Of a stretch of DNA of 64,000 nucleotides, positions 52,352-61,934 are shown one piece after another. The notes below the pieces were generated by a model. The model saw nothing but the letters and a program-made list of their open reading frames with translations, did no database searches and was not told the DNA's origin. The position numbers and the translations under genes are program-made. The stretch's first letter is position 1. Each line of letters starts with the position of its first letter. The DNA comes from Olavius sp. associated proteobacterium Delta 1 (GTDB lineage Bacteria > Desulfobacterota > Desulfobacteria > Desulfobacterales > JAFDCJ01), in assembly GCA_902749685.1 (NCBI GenBank), contig CACVKW010001614.1:1-64000 (forward strand), written 5' to 3'.

Positions 52352-53732
52352 ACTGCTCACGATATTTGCGCACCACATGCAGGGCGATGACATTTAAAAT
52401 TAGGGTGACGACAAACAGCAGCAAGCCCAGTGCAAAGGCCGCCAGGGTCTTGGCACTGTCAAACTCCTGATCGCCAACGAGTAAGGTAACGATTTGGACG
52501 GTCACCGTGGTGACCGCCTTTAAGGGATTGACCGTTAAATTGGCCGCCAGGCCGGCCGCCATCACCACAATCATGGTCTCACCGATGGCCCTGGAGACAG
52601 CCAGAAGAACGCCCCCAACAATGCCCGGCAATGCAGCCGGCAACACCACCTGCTTGATGGTTTCCGACCGGGTGGCCCCCAAACTGTAAGCGCCGTCCCG
52701 CAGAGCCTGGGGTACGGCATTGATAAAGTCGTCGGATAGAGAAGAAACAAAGGGAATGATCATGATTCCCATCACCAGACCGGCGGCCAGGGCACTTTCG
52801 GAGGAAACACTGAGTCCCAGGATGGAGCCGGTGTCGCGGATGAACGGCGCGACGGTCAGGGCGGCAAAGAATCCGTAAACGACTGTCGGGATGCCGGCGA
52901 GAATTTCAATCAGCGGTTTTGCCACAGTTCGAAATGTTTTATTGGCATACTCGGAAAGATAAATGGCGGACATCAATCCGATCGGCACCGCCACAACCAT
53001 GGCGATGGCCGAAATTAAAGCCGTACCTAAAAAGACCGGCACGGCGCCAAAAGCACCGGAGGAGCCGACCTGGTCGGCCCGAATAGCGGTCTGGGGGCTC
53101 CACTTCAGTCCAAAGAGAAATTCGGTTATGGGAATGGCTTTGAAAAACAAAATGGCTTCATACAGCACGGAAAGCACAATGCCGATGGTGGTGAATATGG
53201 CAATCGTGGAGCATGCGATCAATATGTACTTGACAACCTGTTCGACAATGTTGCGGGCCCGCAGTACCGGTTTAATTTTAGCGCGGACAATTAACATGCC
53301 GAGCATCCCCAGCGCAAATGCAATGACCGCCAGGGCGGCCTTGCTGGTGGCCATGAGGCTGCGGTAGTGATCGGCGGCGGCCTGCATGGCCGGATCCATT
53401 TTACCGGAAACGATGTTGCCGCTCACCAGGTTTCTGATGTCATTGACGACCAAATTCAGGCGGGCCGCTGGTAAAGTTCGGATTTCTTCGGGCAGATCCG
53501 CGACCACCAGTTGGGTGACGATACTGGATTCAAAAGCCAGCCAGAATCCGAACAGGATCATGGCCGGAATACCGCACCAGACCGCCGTCAGGGCGCCGTA
53601 ATATGTGGGACGCGAATGCAGGTGTTTGATTTTGGCGGCCCCGCCGGCGACCGCAACTGCCCGCCGCCGCCCCGCGTAATAGGCGAAGCTGGAAAGGGCC
53701 AAGAGGATTATCAATAATGTTGCAGGAGACAT
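52344..53732 (-). CDS. pstC: Phosphate ABC transporter permease PstC
   Basis: 462 aa, longer than E. coli PstC (319 aa) because of an extra N-terminal domain with helices at about 5-20, 50-70 and 130-150 and a periplasmic loop. The permease core includes GAFGAVPVFLGTALISAIAMVVAVPIG and the EAA-type loop DGAYSLGATRSETIKQVVLPAALPG. With PstA it forms the phosphate channel. First gene of the minus-strand run, with three Pho-type repeats about 115 bp upstream. Confidence 0.94.
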   Translation of the reverse strand: MSPATLLIILLALSSFAYYAGRRRAVAVAGGAAKIKHLHSRPTYYGALTAVWCGIPAMILFGFWLAFESSIVTQLVVADLPEEIRTLPAARLNLVVNDIRNLVSGNIVSGKMDPAMQAAADHYRSLMATSKAALAVIAFALGMLGMLIVRAKIKPVLRARNIVEQVVKYILIACSTIAIFTTIGIVLSVLYEAILFFKAIPITEFLFGLKWSPQTAIRADQVGSSGAFGAVPVFLGTALISAIAMVVAVPIGLMSAIYLSEYANKTFRTVAKPLIEILAGIPTVVYGFFAALTVAPFIRDTGSILGLSVSSESALAAGLVMGIMIIPFVSSLSDDFINAVPQALRDGAYSLGATRSETIKQVVLPAALPGIVGGVLLAVSRAIGETMIVVMAAGLAANLTVNPLKAVTTVTVQIVTLLVGDQEFDSAKTLAAFALGLLLFVVTLILNVIALHVVRKYREQYE

Positions 53733-53844
53733 GGTGTTAAATATTTCTTTTTCATCAACGGTATTGCTCAGCGAAACGAATTTCTATTGAGCTCTTTGAC
53801 AGTCTAACATTAACGCGCGTTTGTTAACTTCGTGCAACGATTGT

Positions 53845-53871
53845 GTTAGGTTTTTGTTAGAAAATAATTAG
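53845..53871 (-). promoter_or_regulatory. Putative Pho box upstream of pstC
   Basis: Plus-strand GTTAG (53845), GTTAG (53856) and ATTAG (53867), which on the minus strand read CTAAT-CTAAC-CTAAC with an exact 11-bp period. A further GTTAA at 53823 is in the same register two turns away. Confidence 0.7.
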
Positions 53872-53933
53872 ACCGCCAAAAATTCAATTGCTAATTTGCA
53901 TGTCGGTGGAGATGTATTAATATAGTTTAATTT

Positions 53934-53971
53934 CTAACAAACTCCTAATGATCGGCTAACAATATGCTAAT
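53934..53971 (+). promoter_or_regulatory. Putative Pho box upstream of phoU2 (4 repeats)
   Basis: CTAAC (53934), CTAAT (53945), CTAAC (53956) and CTAAT (53967): four direct repeats at exactly 11 bp, the best-formed array in the window. It implies that the second phoU is a PhoB target. Confidence 0.7.
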
Positions 53972-54114
53972 TACGGCGCCCTAATACTTAACATTAGCAG
54001 GTTCGGATAAAGCAGCTGGGTCCGGATGAAACTGTTGATACTTTTTGAGATTATCCACCGACCAGTGAGTTCGGTGCTTAAATTTATTGTTTTTGCATTT
54101 TTGATTAATAATTT

Positions 54115-54179
54115 TCTCGCGAAGCCGCAGCGCGGCCAAGGGTAACGCATTGTTTAAATCTTGGCGCCTTGGCGTGAGA
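54115..54179. repeat. Imperfect palindromic repeat upstream of phoU2
   Basis: Left part TCTCGCGAAGCCGC (from 54115) through CGCGGCCAAG (to 54140), and right part CTTGGCGCCTTGGCGTGAGA (54160-54179), are largely reverse complementary. The CTTGGCGCCTTGGCGTGAGA type of word looks like a dispersed intergenic palindrome family. Confidence 0.4.
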
Positions 54180-54218
54180 TCTTTTAGATTTCGGTTCATC
54201 CGGGTTAGGAACCAGGCA

Positions 54219-54896
54219 ATGGAAAAAATGATTCGCAAACATTTCTCAAGAGAGCTGGAAAAAATAAAAAAGCAAATCCTCTCCCTGGGTGCTCTAGTTG
54301 AGGAACGGGTGCGCATGGCCCTGAATGCGGTCGACAACAACGATGCCGAGCTGGCCCAGCAAATTATCAAGCGCGACTATGAAATTGATGAAATGGAAGT
54401 CGACATCGAAGAGGAGTGCCTGAAAGTTCTGGCGCTGCATCAACCCGTGGCAGTGGATTTGAGGTTTCTGATTGCCGTCATTAAAATCAACAATGATTTG
54501 GAGAGAATCGGGGATCAGGCGGTAAATATTGCCGAGCGCGTCGATGTCATTGCCAAGCGCGACCTGTCCGACTTTTTCTTTGATTATGCTTCCATGGGGG
54601 AAAAGGCTGAAAAAATGTTGAAGATGAGTTTGGATGCCCTGGTAAACATGGACTATGACCTGGCCTTCAAAGTCGTCATGATGGATGATGAAGTCGATCA
54701 AATAAAAAGCGAAGCTTATGACCGCATCAAACAGGCCATGAGCGAACATCCCGATAAAATCGGTTATTTAATCAATCTGCTGCTGATCTCCCGCCACATC
54801 GAACGACTGGCCGACCACACCACCAACATTGCCGAAGAGGTAATCTACATGATCGAAGGGGAAATTATCCGCCACGCGCAATATGAGCGGGTGTAG
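54219..54896 (+). CDS. phoU: PhoU-family protein (copy 2)
   Basis: 225 aa from ATG 54219 (AGGAACC upstream; frame open to 54150). Full two-repeat PhoU fold with NNDLERIGDQAVNIAERVD and SRHIERLADHTTNIAEEVIYM metal-binding motifs. It differs clearly from the copy at 48017, so the two are paralogues, not a recent duplication. Divergent from pstC with a four-repeat putative Pho box. It may have a regulatory role separate from the Pst-linked copy. Its stop is 4 bp from the convergent fusion gene. Confidence 0.93.
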   Translation: MEKMIRKHFSRELEKIKKQILSLGALVEERVRMALNAVDNNDAELAQQIIKRDYEIDEMEVDIEEECLKVLALHQPVAVDLRFLIAVIKINNDLERIGDQAVNIAERVDVIAKRDLSDFFFDYASMGEKAEKMLKMSLDALVNMDYDLAFKVVMMDDEVDQIKSEAYDRIKQAMSEHPDKIGYLINLLLISRHIERLADHTTNIAEEVIYMIEGEIIRHAQYERV

Positions 54897-54900
54897 AAAA

Positions 54901-57900
54901 TTACAACTTGTAAACCAGATCCATATAGCGTTTTAAAAAGGCATCCATCACACCTTTAATCGGAATATTGGCGGACATGCCGTACAGGCGGCCGACGCCG
55001 TCCGTCTCCTTGTCCGGATCGGCTTTAACCCTGGCGACGGCATCGTTCAGATCGGCAATGAATTTTTCAGCAAGACCGGCCTGGCTGTGGCGGTGAGTCA
55101 GGCAGATATGAACCCCCGGCGGGTTCTGCAGACCGTTCAGGCTCCACTTTTTCTCGCCCATAACATCCATAATCCGGTATATATTCAGGGTCTCCGAACT
55201 AAAGGCGATGTCCCACAAGGGGTCCCCGAGAATGTGGAGTTCCGGAATCTCCTGGATTCCTTTTTTAATGACTTCCGCAGTCTCCAGTATTTTTTTGGCA
55301 ATCTCCAGGTAGCCCTGCTCACCGATTGCCACCATGGCGGCCCAGGCAGTGGCGCTTAAAGCGCCGGCACGGCTTCTGGCAAACGTCGGCGACAAGTACA
55401 GACCGCCGGGCCAATCCGTCGTGGTGTAAAACTGGTGGCGGCGCAGCTCTATACTGCGATACAAAATGACGGATGACCCCTTGGCGGCGTACCCGTATTT
55501 GTGGGTGTCAACCGAGATGGACGTTACGCCGCGCAATCTAAAATCAAACAGTGGAATATCGTAGCCCAATTTTTCCGCCCAGGGCAAAATGAATCCCCCC
55601 AGACAGGCATCCGTGTGAAACCCGATGTCCGCCTCGCGCGCCAGTTCGGAAAGCGCCTCGATGGGATCAATCGTACCATGCGGAAATGAAGGGGCGGATC
55701 CCACGATGACAATCGTATTCGGGGTTATGGCATCCCTGGTTTTGGCCACATCCGCTTTGAAATCGGCGTCAACCGGTATCCGGATCATTTTTATGTTGAA
55801 ATACTGCGCGGCTTTGTCGAAAGCCGCATGGGCCGTGATCGGGACGATCATTTCAGGCTTGCTGATGCCCTTCATGTCTCTGGCCCAATCCCGATAAGTT
55901 TTCATGGCCAGCAGGATGCTCTCCGTTCCACCCGAAGAAACAACCCCGCAGACTTCATCATCCAAATCCGGATCTTCGGTGACCTTGTCCCCGTTCAGCA
56001 TGTTGGCCGTCATGGAAACCACTTCGGCTTCGTATTTCGTGATGCTGGGCCAGACATCGGTGTGCAGCGGATTGGTCTGTGAGTTGATGGTATAGACCCG
56101 ATTCAAAAAATCGATGTGCGCTTCATCGCCGTGGTACACGGCTCCTGAAACAAAGCCGTCTTTCCATTTGGATTCTTCTTTGGCTCTTAACGCATCCATT
56201 TCCGCGATAATCTCTTCTTTGTTCCGACCGGTTTCCGGCAGGCGCAAAAACGTAGTATACGCATCCTGGTAGGGCTTGATTGAACGCGCCACATCCGCCA
56301 TCATTTCTTCATCGCTGACAATAACCACCGTGTTGTGCGGGGGCAGGGGCTCTTCGTAGAAGAACCTGGCCAGTCGATCATCGGCCTTGGTAAAGCCGGC
56401 TTTGCGGTTAAATTCCCGCTCGGCTTTTAACACCCGAATTCCGAGCGCTCTTTTGTCAGCCGATGTGAGCCGGGTTCCGAATTTGGCGTAAATCATGGTC
56501 AGCAGCGCTTCGGCAGCCTTGGCATTGGTGTTCACAGCAGAATTGGCAAATACACACAGTCCGGTGCAGTCAAAGGCTGCCACATCGATTTGATATTCTC
56601 TGGAAACCTCCACCTGTCCTTCCGCTTTCAAGGGATTCAACGACCCGCCGAATGAATCAAGATTTTTGTCGATAACGTTGCCGGCTGTGTGGTCGGCGCC
56701 CATGGGGGAGGTGGCATAGGTCACGCCCATGCCCTGTATAGCACGCGGATCGTAAGCCGCGATGGACTGGTTTTTGACAACCGGCACCCGGTGATGCTTG
56801 AGGTGCTTGCCGACCGCCGCCGGGCCGTTGCCGAGAATCCGGCCGAAATCCGTACCGTCGGCAATTTCTTCAACCATTTCAATGGCAGCCTTACGGTCGC
56901 CGAAGCTCTTGTAGCCGGCATCCATGGCCACTGCCATGGCAACTCCCGTGTTCATGGTGTCGACGCCGATGTCATCAGACAAAAAATCCAGCCTGGCAAT
57001 CGTGTCCAGATCATCAATCCCGCACATGCCCCCCATGGCCCAGATGGTTTCATACTCAAGGGATGCGGTTACATAGTTGCTCTGGGGATCTACAAATTCA
57101 TTGGAACAGTGAATGATGCACTGGGCGCAGCCCATGTGGGTGGTCTTGCCGCCGCGTTCCTGGAGTGTTGCGGCCAGGGCTTCTCCGCTGATTTTTTCCC
57201 ACCCGTCAAAGACGCCGTTGGTGGCATTATAGCTCGGAAAAGCTCCGGCGGCGTTGATCGGTGCAACCAGCACGGCCGTGCCAAGGGGCGGCAGAACATA
57301 ACCGCTGAACATATCTTCTTTAACTGCTTTGGCAAAAACCTTGGCCGCTTTTTTAAACCCAGCGGGATCGGTCATTGCGTCAGGGCTTTTTCCGTTGCGG
57401 TTCACGATGAGTGCTTTAAGCCCTTTGGAACCCATCACGGCACCCAGCCCCCCCTTCCGGCAGCGCGGCAAGGACGGCCATCTGCATCAGAAGACTGAAT
57501 CGAAGCACTGTCCAGCTGATATTCACCGGCCGGACCGATGCACAGCACGGCATGATGGTCGCCGGCTTCACGGAAAATTTCTTCAACCAGGGCATAGGTC
57601 CGTGCCCCTTTAAAATTGGGAGCCTGAACCAGTGTCGCTTGACCGCTTTCATCGATCTTTAGAATAAACAGCTCGCCCTCCGGTGCCTGGCCTTCGACGA
57701 CAACGGCCGTAATACCCAGGCGGCCGAGCGCTGCCGCGACGGTTCCGCCGACGTTGCTTTCTTTAATGCCGCCTGTCAGGGGGCTTTTGGCACCCACCGA
57801 CAACCGGCTGGTATTGACCAGCGTGGTCCCGCTGAGGGTGCCGGGTGCAAATATAAGTTTGTTTTCCGGACCCAGCGGATCACAATTCGGCAGTGCTTCA

Positions 57901-58010
57901 TTGTTAATTAAAACCGACGTCAGGCCCCGGCCGCCCAGTCCCAGGTATTCTTCAGCAAGGTCTTCCACGGCGATTGATTGGGTGGACATATTTACTTTTA
58001 ATAATTTCAT
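54901..58010 (-). CDS. Aldehyde ferredoxin oxidoreductase fused to S1P-lyase-like PLP domain (one frameshift)
   Basis: Reads as one 1036-aa protein if a single base is restored in the G7 run at 57448-57454: the upstream frame ends GRPCRAAGRGG-WVP-stop and the next continues LGAVMGSKGLKAL, the expected AOR sequence. Residues 1-about 570 are AOR: LLKVNMSTQS, GGRGL, cluster ligands C295-x2-C298-x3-C302 and the fourth Cys in DCTGLC (C486); they bind a 4Fe-4S cluster next to a tungsten-pterin. After RFFYEEPLPPHNTV, the usual last AOR block, the frame enters a sphingosine-1-phosphate-lyase-like domain (about 610-1036) with SSGGTESILLA, HTDACLGGFILPW and SVDTHKYGYAAKGSS (PLP Lys about 838). Lyase release of an aldehyde to a fused oxidoreductase is the obvious reading. 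Start ATG 58010 has TAGGAG overlapping the kinase stop. Confidence 0.85.
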
Positions 58011-58019
58011 GGATTACTC

Positions 58020-59600
58020 CTAGGCATTCAGCCGTTTGAAAATGGCTTTATTGTGTTTATAAATATTGAGGAATTCTGCAAACAACCGGTCATATATCTT
58101 GCGGTTTTCCGGATTCGGCTCAAAGGTTTTATTAATCTGGATGTAATTCGGAATATCGTCAAAGGTCATATATCCCAAACCGACTGATGCAATAAAGGCC
58201 GCGCCGCGGGCGTTGGTCTGGACCGGGTCTTTAACTTGTTTGATCGTGCGGTTTAACACATCCGCGTGAATTTGGCACCAGATGTTGGAAATTGCTCCGC
58301 CGCCCACCATGTGGATGGGGTTCATTTGGCGTCCCATGAATTTTTCTACATATTTCAGGGCCCACCTCTGGTTAAAGGCCACGCCTTCTAAAAAGGCCCG
58401 CACGATGTCTTCCCGCGTATTGTCCAGCGATAAATTGTATAGGCAGGCCCGCACCGAATTGTTCTCAACCGGGGTCCGCTCACCATTTAACCAGGGGGTA
58501 AAAATGACTCCGTTGCTGCCGGCCGGAACGGATCCGGCGATTTTATCAAAAATCTTATACACGTCCGGCAGAGCCTCTTCTTTGAGCAATTCGTCCTGGT
58601 GATATAAAATATTTTCTTTCAGGTATGTCAATACCCCGCCGGCGGTTTCCTGTTCATTTACGATCATATACTTGTCGGGAATCGAACAGGGGATCGAGGC
58701 GACGCCGTGCAGGACATCCGTCTTTTTAAACGGCACGTGGGCAACAATCCAGGAAGATGTTCCCACATACAGGTGGCCTTCAAAATCTCGCACCGCTCCG
58801 GACCCGACGGCGGCCGCCTGTATGTCCGGCGAGCCTATCATGACCTGGACGTCTTCTCTGAGCCCCAACTCACGGGCGACGTCCTTTTTTAGCGGGCCCA
58901 GAACGTCGATGGACCGCTTGAGATCGGGCAGTTTCTCTCTTTCAAGGGCGTACATTTTCAGCAGCTTGTCACTGTATGAGATATTGGCTATGTTCCGGTT
59001 GTCGGTGACCCAATGCACGGTGATCGAATCATATGAGGCCGCGAACTTTCCGGTGAGGCAAAAATTGATATAGTCTTTGGGTTCGAGGAATTTGTACGTT
59101 TTTTGGTACACCGCGGGGTATTCATTTCTGATCAACAGGATGTGACCGACGGGGTCCTTGCCGGACAGACCCGGAGCACCACCCGTTAATCGGATCCAGC
59201 GCCATAATTTAGCGGGGTCATAGCCTTCAATTTTAATCGGGCCGCCCGCCATTTCAGCCACATATTTTGCCCCGCGCATGTCCATCCAGATCACGGCATT
59301 CATCATTGGTTTGCCGGCCTGATCAACAGCCACCGTGCCGGCCCACTGGGTTGATGCACAAACGGCCATGATATCACCCGGGTTAACGGTCGCCCTGCCC
59401 AGCAGACGCTGGGAGGTGGTTATGATCGCATCCCACCAGTCACCCGGGTTTTGCTCAGCCCCGCCGTTGGGCAGCAAATGCAGCGGCACGGCCTGGTAGT
59501 CAAAATCAACCACTTCGCCCTGGGTGGACACCAGGGCTGTTTTGCTGCCGGATGTCCCCAGGTCAATTGCCAGGATGAATTTTTCATCTTTTTTTGACAT
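58020..59600 (-). CDS. FGGY-family carbohydrate kinase (xylulokinase-like)
   Basis: 526 aa from ATG 59600 (GGAAAA upstream; the open frame runs to 59678). FGGY fold: FILAIDLGTSGSKTALVS (phosphate loop), QNPGDWWDAI, CASTQWAGTVAVDQAGKPMMNAVIWMD, and in the C-terminal half WLNGERTPVEN, AFLEGVAFN and HMVGGGAISNIWCQIHADVL. Such kinases phosphorylate ketoses, polyols or related molecules. It ends 9 bp before the AOR-lyase fusion, so the two are translationally linked and its product may be the lyase substrate. Xylulose itself is not implied. Confidence 0.9.
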   Translation of the reverse strand: MSKKDEKFILAIDLGTSGSKTALVSTQGEVVDFDYQAVPLHLLPNGGAEQNPGDWWDAIITTSQRLLGRATVNPGDIMAVCASTQWAGTVAVDQAGKPMMNAVIWMDMRGAKYVAEMAGGPIKIEGYDPAKLWRWIRLTGGAPGLSGKDPVGHILLIRNEYPAVYQKTYKFLEPKDYINFCLTGKFAASYDSITVHWVTDNRNIANISYSDKLLKMYALEREKLPDLKRSIDVLGPLKKDVARELGLREDVQVMIGSPDIQAAAVGSGAVRDFEGHLYVGTSSWIVAHVPFKKTDVLHGVASIPCSIPDKYMIVNEQETAGGVLTYLKENILYHQDELLKEEALPDVYKIFDKIAGSVPAGSNGVIFTPWLNGERTPVENNSVRACLYNLSLDNTREDIVRAFLEGVAFNQRWALKYVEKFMGRQMNPIHMVGGGAISNIWCQIHADVLNRTIKQVKDPVQTNARGAAFIASVGLGYMTFDDIPNYIQINKTFEPNPENRKIYDRLFAEFLNIYKHNKAIFKRLNA

Positions 59601-60117
59601 GTTTATTTTTCCTGTCCGATCCGGACAACCGTATCGGGCTGTCACTGCGCAAAACCTTTTATAACCTCCACACGACATCCTTTTTTCCTAAACGGACCCG
59701 CCAAGAATATATTGGGTAAAAAGCAACCGTGTCAAACGAAAAGAATTAACAAGATTTCAACAAATTCAGCTATCTTTATAAGACAACTTGGATTTCCAGG
59801 ATAAACAAACAAAAATTTAGGCTGGATGTGATTTTTTACATATTGCGCAGGCAGTCGTTAAACACCAAAGGCGGTTTTGCCGAACTTGACATAAAAGGTT
59901 TATTGTTATAATAACCGTACAAATTATTTGTATCGCTCTATCCTTGGCCAGGAAGAGTTTCCCGGCCAAGATGTCCCGGCTTAATCATCATCCCGCTTTG
60001 ATAACAACAAGAATCGCAATTTATCTTATCCGCAGATGCCGTCTAAACGGATTTTGTATTCAGCGCCCAGTTCGCTAAACTTAATTCTAACCGCAACCGA
60101 TTGGCTCTAAATCTGAA
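59601..60117. other. Divergent intergenic region between FGGY kinase and livH
   Basis: 517 bp with no coding frame, AT-rich in 59740-59930. It holds the probable liv promoter (see 59886) and, by position, the start of the kinase/AOR-lyase operon. No operator palindrome stands out. Confidence 0.5.
59886..59912 (+). promoter_or_regulatory. Sigma-70-type promoter for the liv operon
   Basis: A perfect TTGACA (59886-59891) and a perfect TATAAT (59907-59912) are separated by 15 nt; an alternative -10, TAATAA, gives 17 nt. The leader to livH would be about 200 nt. Confidence 0.5.
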
Positions 60118-60975
60118 ATGTTTACACAGGTATTTCTAAACGGACTCTATTCAAGCAGTGTTTATTGTCTGGTTGCCCTGGGTCTTACCATCATATTGGG
60201 CGTCATGGATATCGCCGACTTCGCCCAGGCCGGCCTGTATATGCTGGGGGCTTATGTGACGTTTCTGGTAGCGGAAATGCTGGGACTTAACTTCTTTTTT
60301 GCTTTGCTGCTGGCGATTATTGCAGCGGCCATGGTCGGAATTGTTAATAATTTAGTGGTCTACCAGCCTGTCCTTAAGCGGGGTGCCAATACGCTCATTG
60401 CTGCGCTGGGAATCCTTTTGATAGTTCAAAATATAGCCTTGCTGGTGTTTGGACCGGATTATCAAACCTATCAACTTCCTTTTGGACAGGGCAAACTAAC
60501 CTTTGGGGAAGGCAGCATAACCCGCTACAAAGCCATGATCATTTCAATCGCATGTCTGCTGGTTCCGTCGGTTTGGCTTTTTCTGGCAAAGACAAGGATC
60601 GGTAAAGCGATTCGGGCCGTGTCACAAAATGTAGAAGGTGCGGCCATAGTCGGGATCAGCAGCACAAAGGTCTCCGTGTTTACATTCGCTCTCGGCACAG
60701 CCCTGGTGGGATTGGCCGGGGCACTGGTTTCACCCATTTATGCCTTTGATGCCCATTTCGGGTCCGATATCATTGTTAAAGCATTTACGATTGTAATCTT
60801 TGGCGGGTTGGGTTCATTGCGAGGGGTGGTTGTCGGCGCGCTGATTATCGGAGTCGGCGAGAATATGATGGCCGGTTTTATCTCGACCGAATACAGCGAC
60901 CTGGTTACCTTCGTGTTATTGATTTTGATACTTTTTGTCCGACCCCAGGGGGTCTTCGGAAGGAAAGCGATATGA
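60118..60975 (+). CDS. livH: Branched-chain amino acid-type ABC permease LivH
   Basis: 285 aa with about eight membrane helices and the LivH start FLNGLYSSSVYCLVALGLTIILGVMDIADFAQAGLYMLGAY. The conserved QNVEGAAIVGISSTKV loop faces the ATPases. It forms the inner-membrane channel with LivM. Ligands of this transporter class include leucine-type amino acids, amides, urea and aromatic acids, so the substrate is open. It overlaps livM by 4 nt. Confidence 0.93.
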   Translation: MFTQVFLNGLYSSSVYCLVALGLTIILGVMDIADFAQAGLYMLGAYVTFLVAEMLGLNFFFALLLAIIAAAMVGIVNNLVVYQPVLKRGANTLIAALGILLIVQNIALLVFGPDYQTYQLPFGQGKLTFGEGSITRYKAMIISIACLLVPSVWLFLAKTRIGKAIRAVSQNVEGAAIVGISSTKVSVFTFALGTALVGLAGALVSPIYAFDAHFGSDIIVKAFTIVIFGGLGSLRGVVVGALIIGVGENMMAGFISTEYSDLVTFVLLILILFVRPQGVFGRKAI

Positions 60976-61934
60976 CGCCGGCGCAGCGCAAAATCATCTG
61001 GGGATCAGTTTTGGTCATTCTTGCGCTCATTCTCCCCTTGCTGCTGACCTCTAATCTGCTGCGACATTTTCTGATTTTAATCGGCATCAACATCATTCTG
61101 GTAATGAGTCTCGACATGGTTGTCGGCCACACCGGGTTGACTTCTTTAGGTCACGCCGGATTTATGGGAATCGGGGCGTATACCTGCGCTTTGCTGGTTA
61201 TGAAGCACAATTTTCCGTTTTTCATCGGTCTGGCGGCCGGAATGTTGCATGCCGGAATATTCGGTGCCCTGGTGGGATACCCATCGCTGCGGTTGAAAGG
61301 GCATTATTTTGTCATTGTGACCTTTATATGCGGGATTGTTTTTAATCTTTTTTTTACCAATCTGGTCGGCATCACGAAAGGGCCGATGGGACTGCCGGGA
61401 ATACCGCCGCCTCAGATCGGATTGGGAGAAAACTTTTCCATCCGCATCGCCTCCAAATTGCCGTACTATTATCTGGTCCTGGTGTTTATCTTCCTTTTGG
61501 TTTATATCAAATACCGCTGTTACAATTCACGCCTGGGCCGGGCCTTGCTGTCGATTCGAGAAGACGAAGATCTGGCCAGGTCGGTGGGCATCCGCACCCA
61601 CTATTACAAAGTCACCATTTTTGTCATCAGCACCGCGTTTGCGGGACTTGCCGGTGGTCTTTATGCTCATTATTTTCGATTTATAGGACCGGAATCGTTC
61701 ACCATGCTGCATTCATTTGATCTGTTCGTGATGAATCTGGTGGGTGGGGCCGGAACGATATTGGGTCCGATTATCGGTCCTTTATTACTGACGGTTATCG
61801 ACGAACTATCCCAGCTTTTTAAACCCGAGTTAGCCAGAATTCTATTCGGTGTTTTTTTGATTCTGATCATTCTATACATGCCGAAGGGGATAATGGGTCT
61901 GATCCGAGAAAGGGCATTCAACAAGGGCAAATGA
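60972..61934 (+). CDS. livM: Branched-chain amino acid-type ABC permease LivM
   Basis: 320 aa, about eight helices, with the LivM family block MSLDMVVGHTGLTSLGHAGFMGIGAYTCALL and the IREDEDLARSVGIRTHYYKVTIF coupling loop. Partner of LivH; overlaps livH and livG by 4 nt each. Confidence 0.93.
   Translation: MTPAQRKIIWGSVLVILALILPLLLTSNLLRHFLILIGINIILVMSLDMVVGHTGLTSLGHAGFMGIGAYTCALLVMKHNFPFFIGLAAGMLHAGIFGALVGYPSLRLKGHYFVIVTFICGIVFNLFFTNLVGITKGPMGLPGIPPPQIGLGENFSIRIASKLPYYYLVLVFIFLLVYIKYRCYNSRLGRALLSIREDEDLARSVGIRTHYYKVTIFVISTAFAGLAGGLYAHYFRFIGPESFTMLHSFDLFVMNLVGGAGTILGPIIGPLLLTVIDELSQLFKPELARILFGVFLILIILYMPKGIMGLIRERAFNKGK

Larger units (their letters stand above)
53733..54218. other. Divergent regulatory region between pstC and phoU2
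   Basis: 486 bp without a gene. It carries two Pho-type repeat arrays in opposite orientation (53845-53871 toward pstC, 53934-53971 toward phoU2) and an imperfect palindrome at 54115-54179. The part 53985-54110 shows nothing recognisable. Confidence 0.6.

Noticed and set aside
56689..57498. 269-aa plus-strand frame opposite the AOR-lyase gene
   Set aside because: Composition rich in H, G and R with no domain; it is the antisense shadow of a well-supported gene.
58020..59600. Naming the FGGY kinase xylB
   Set aside because: Motifs fix the family but not the sugar, and no xylose isomerase is near; the AOR-lyase partner argues for another substrate.
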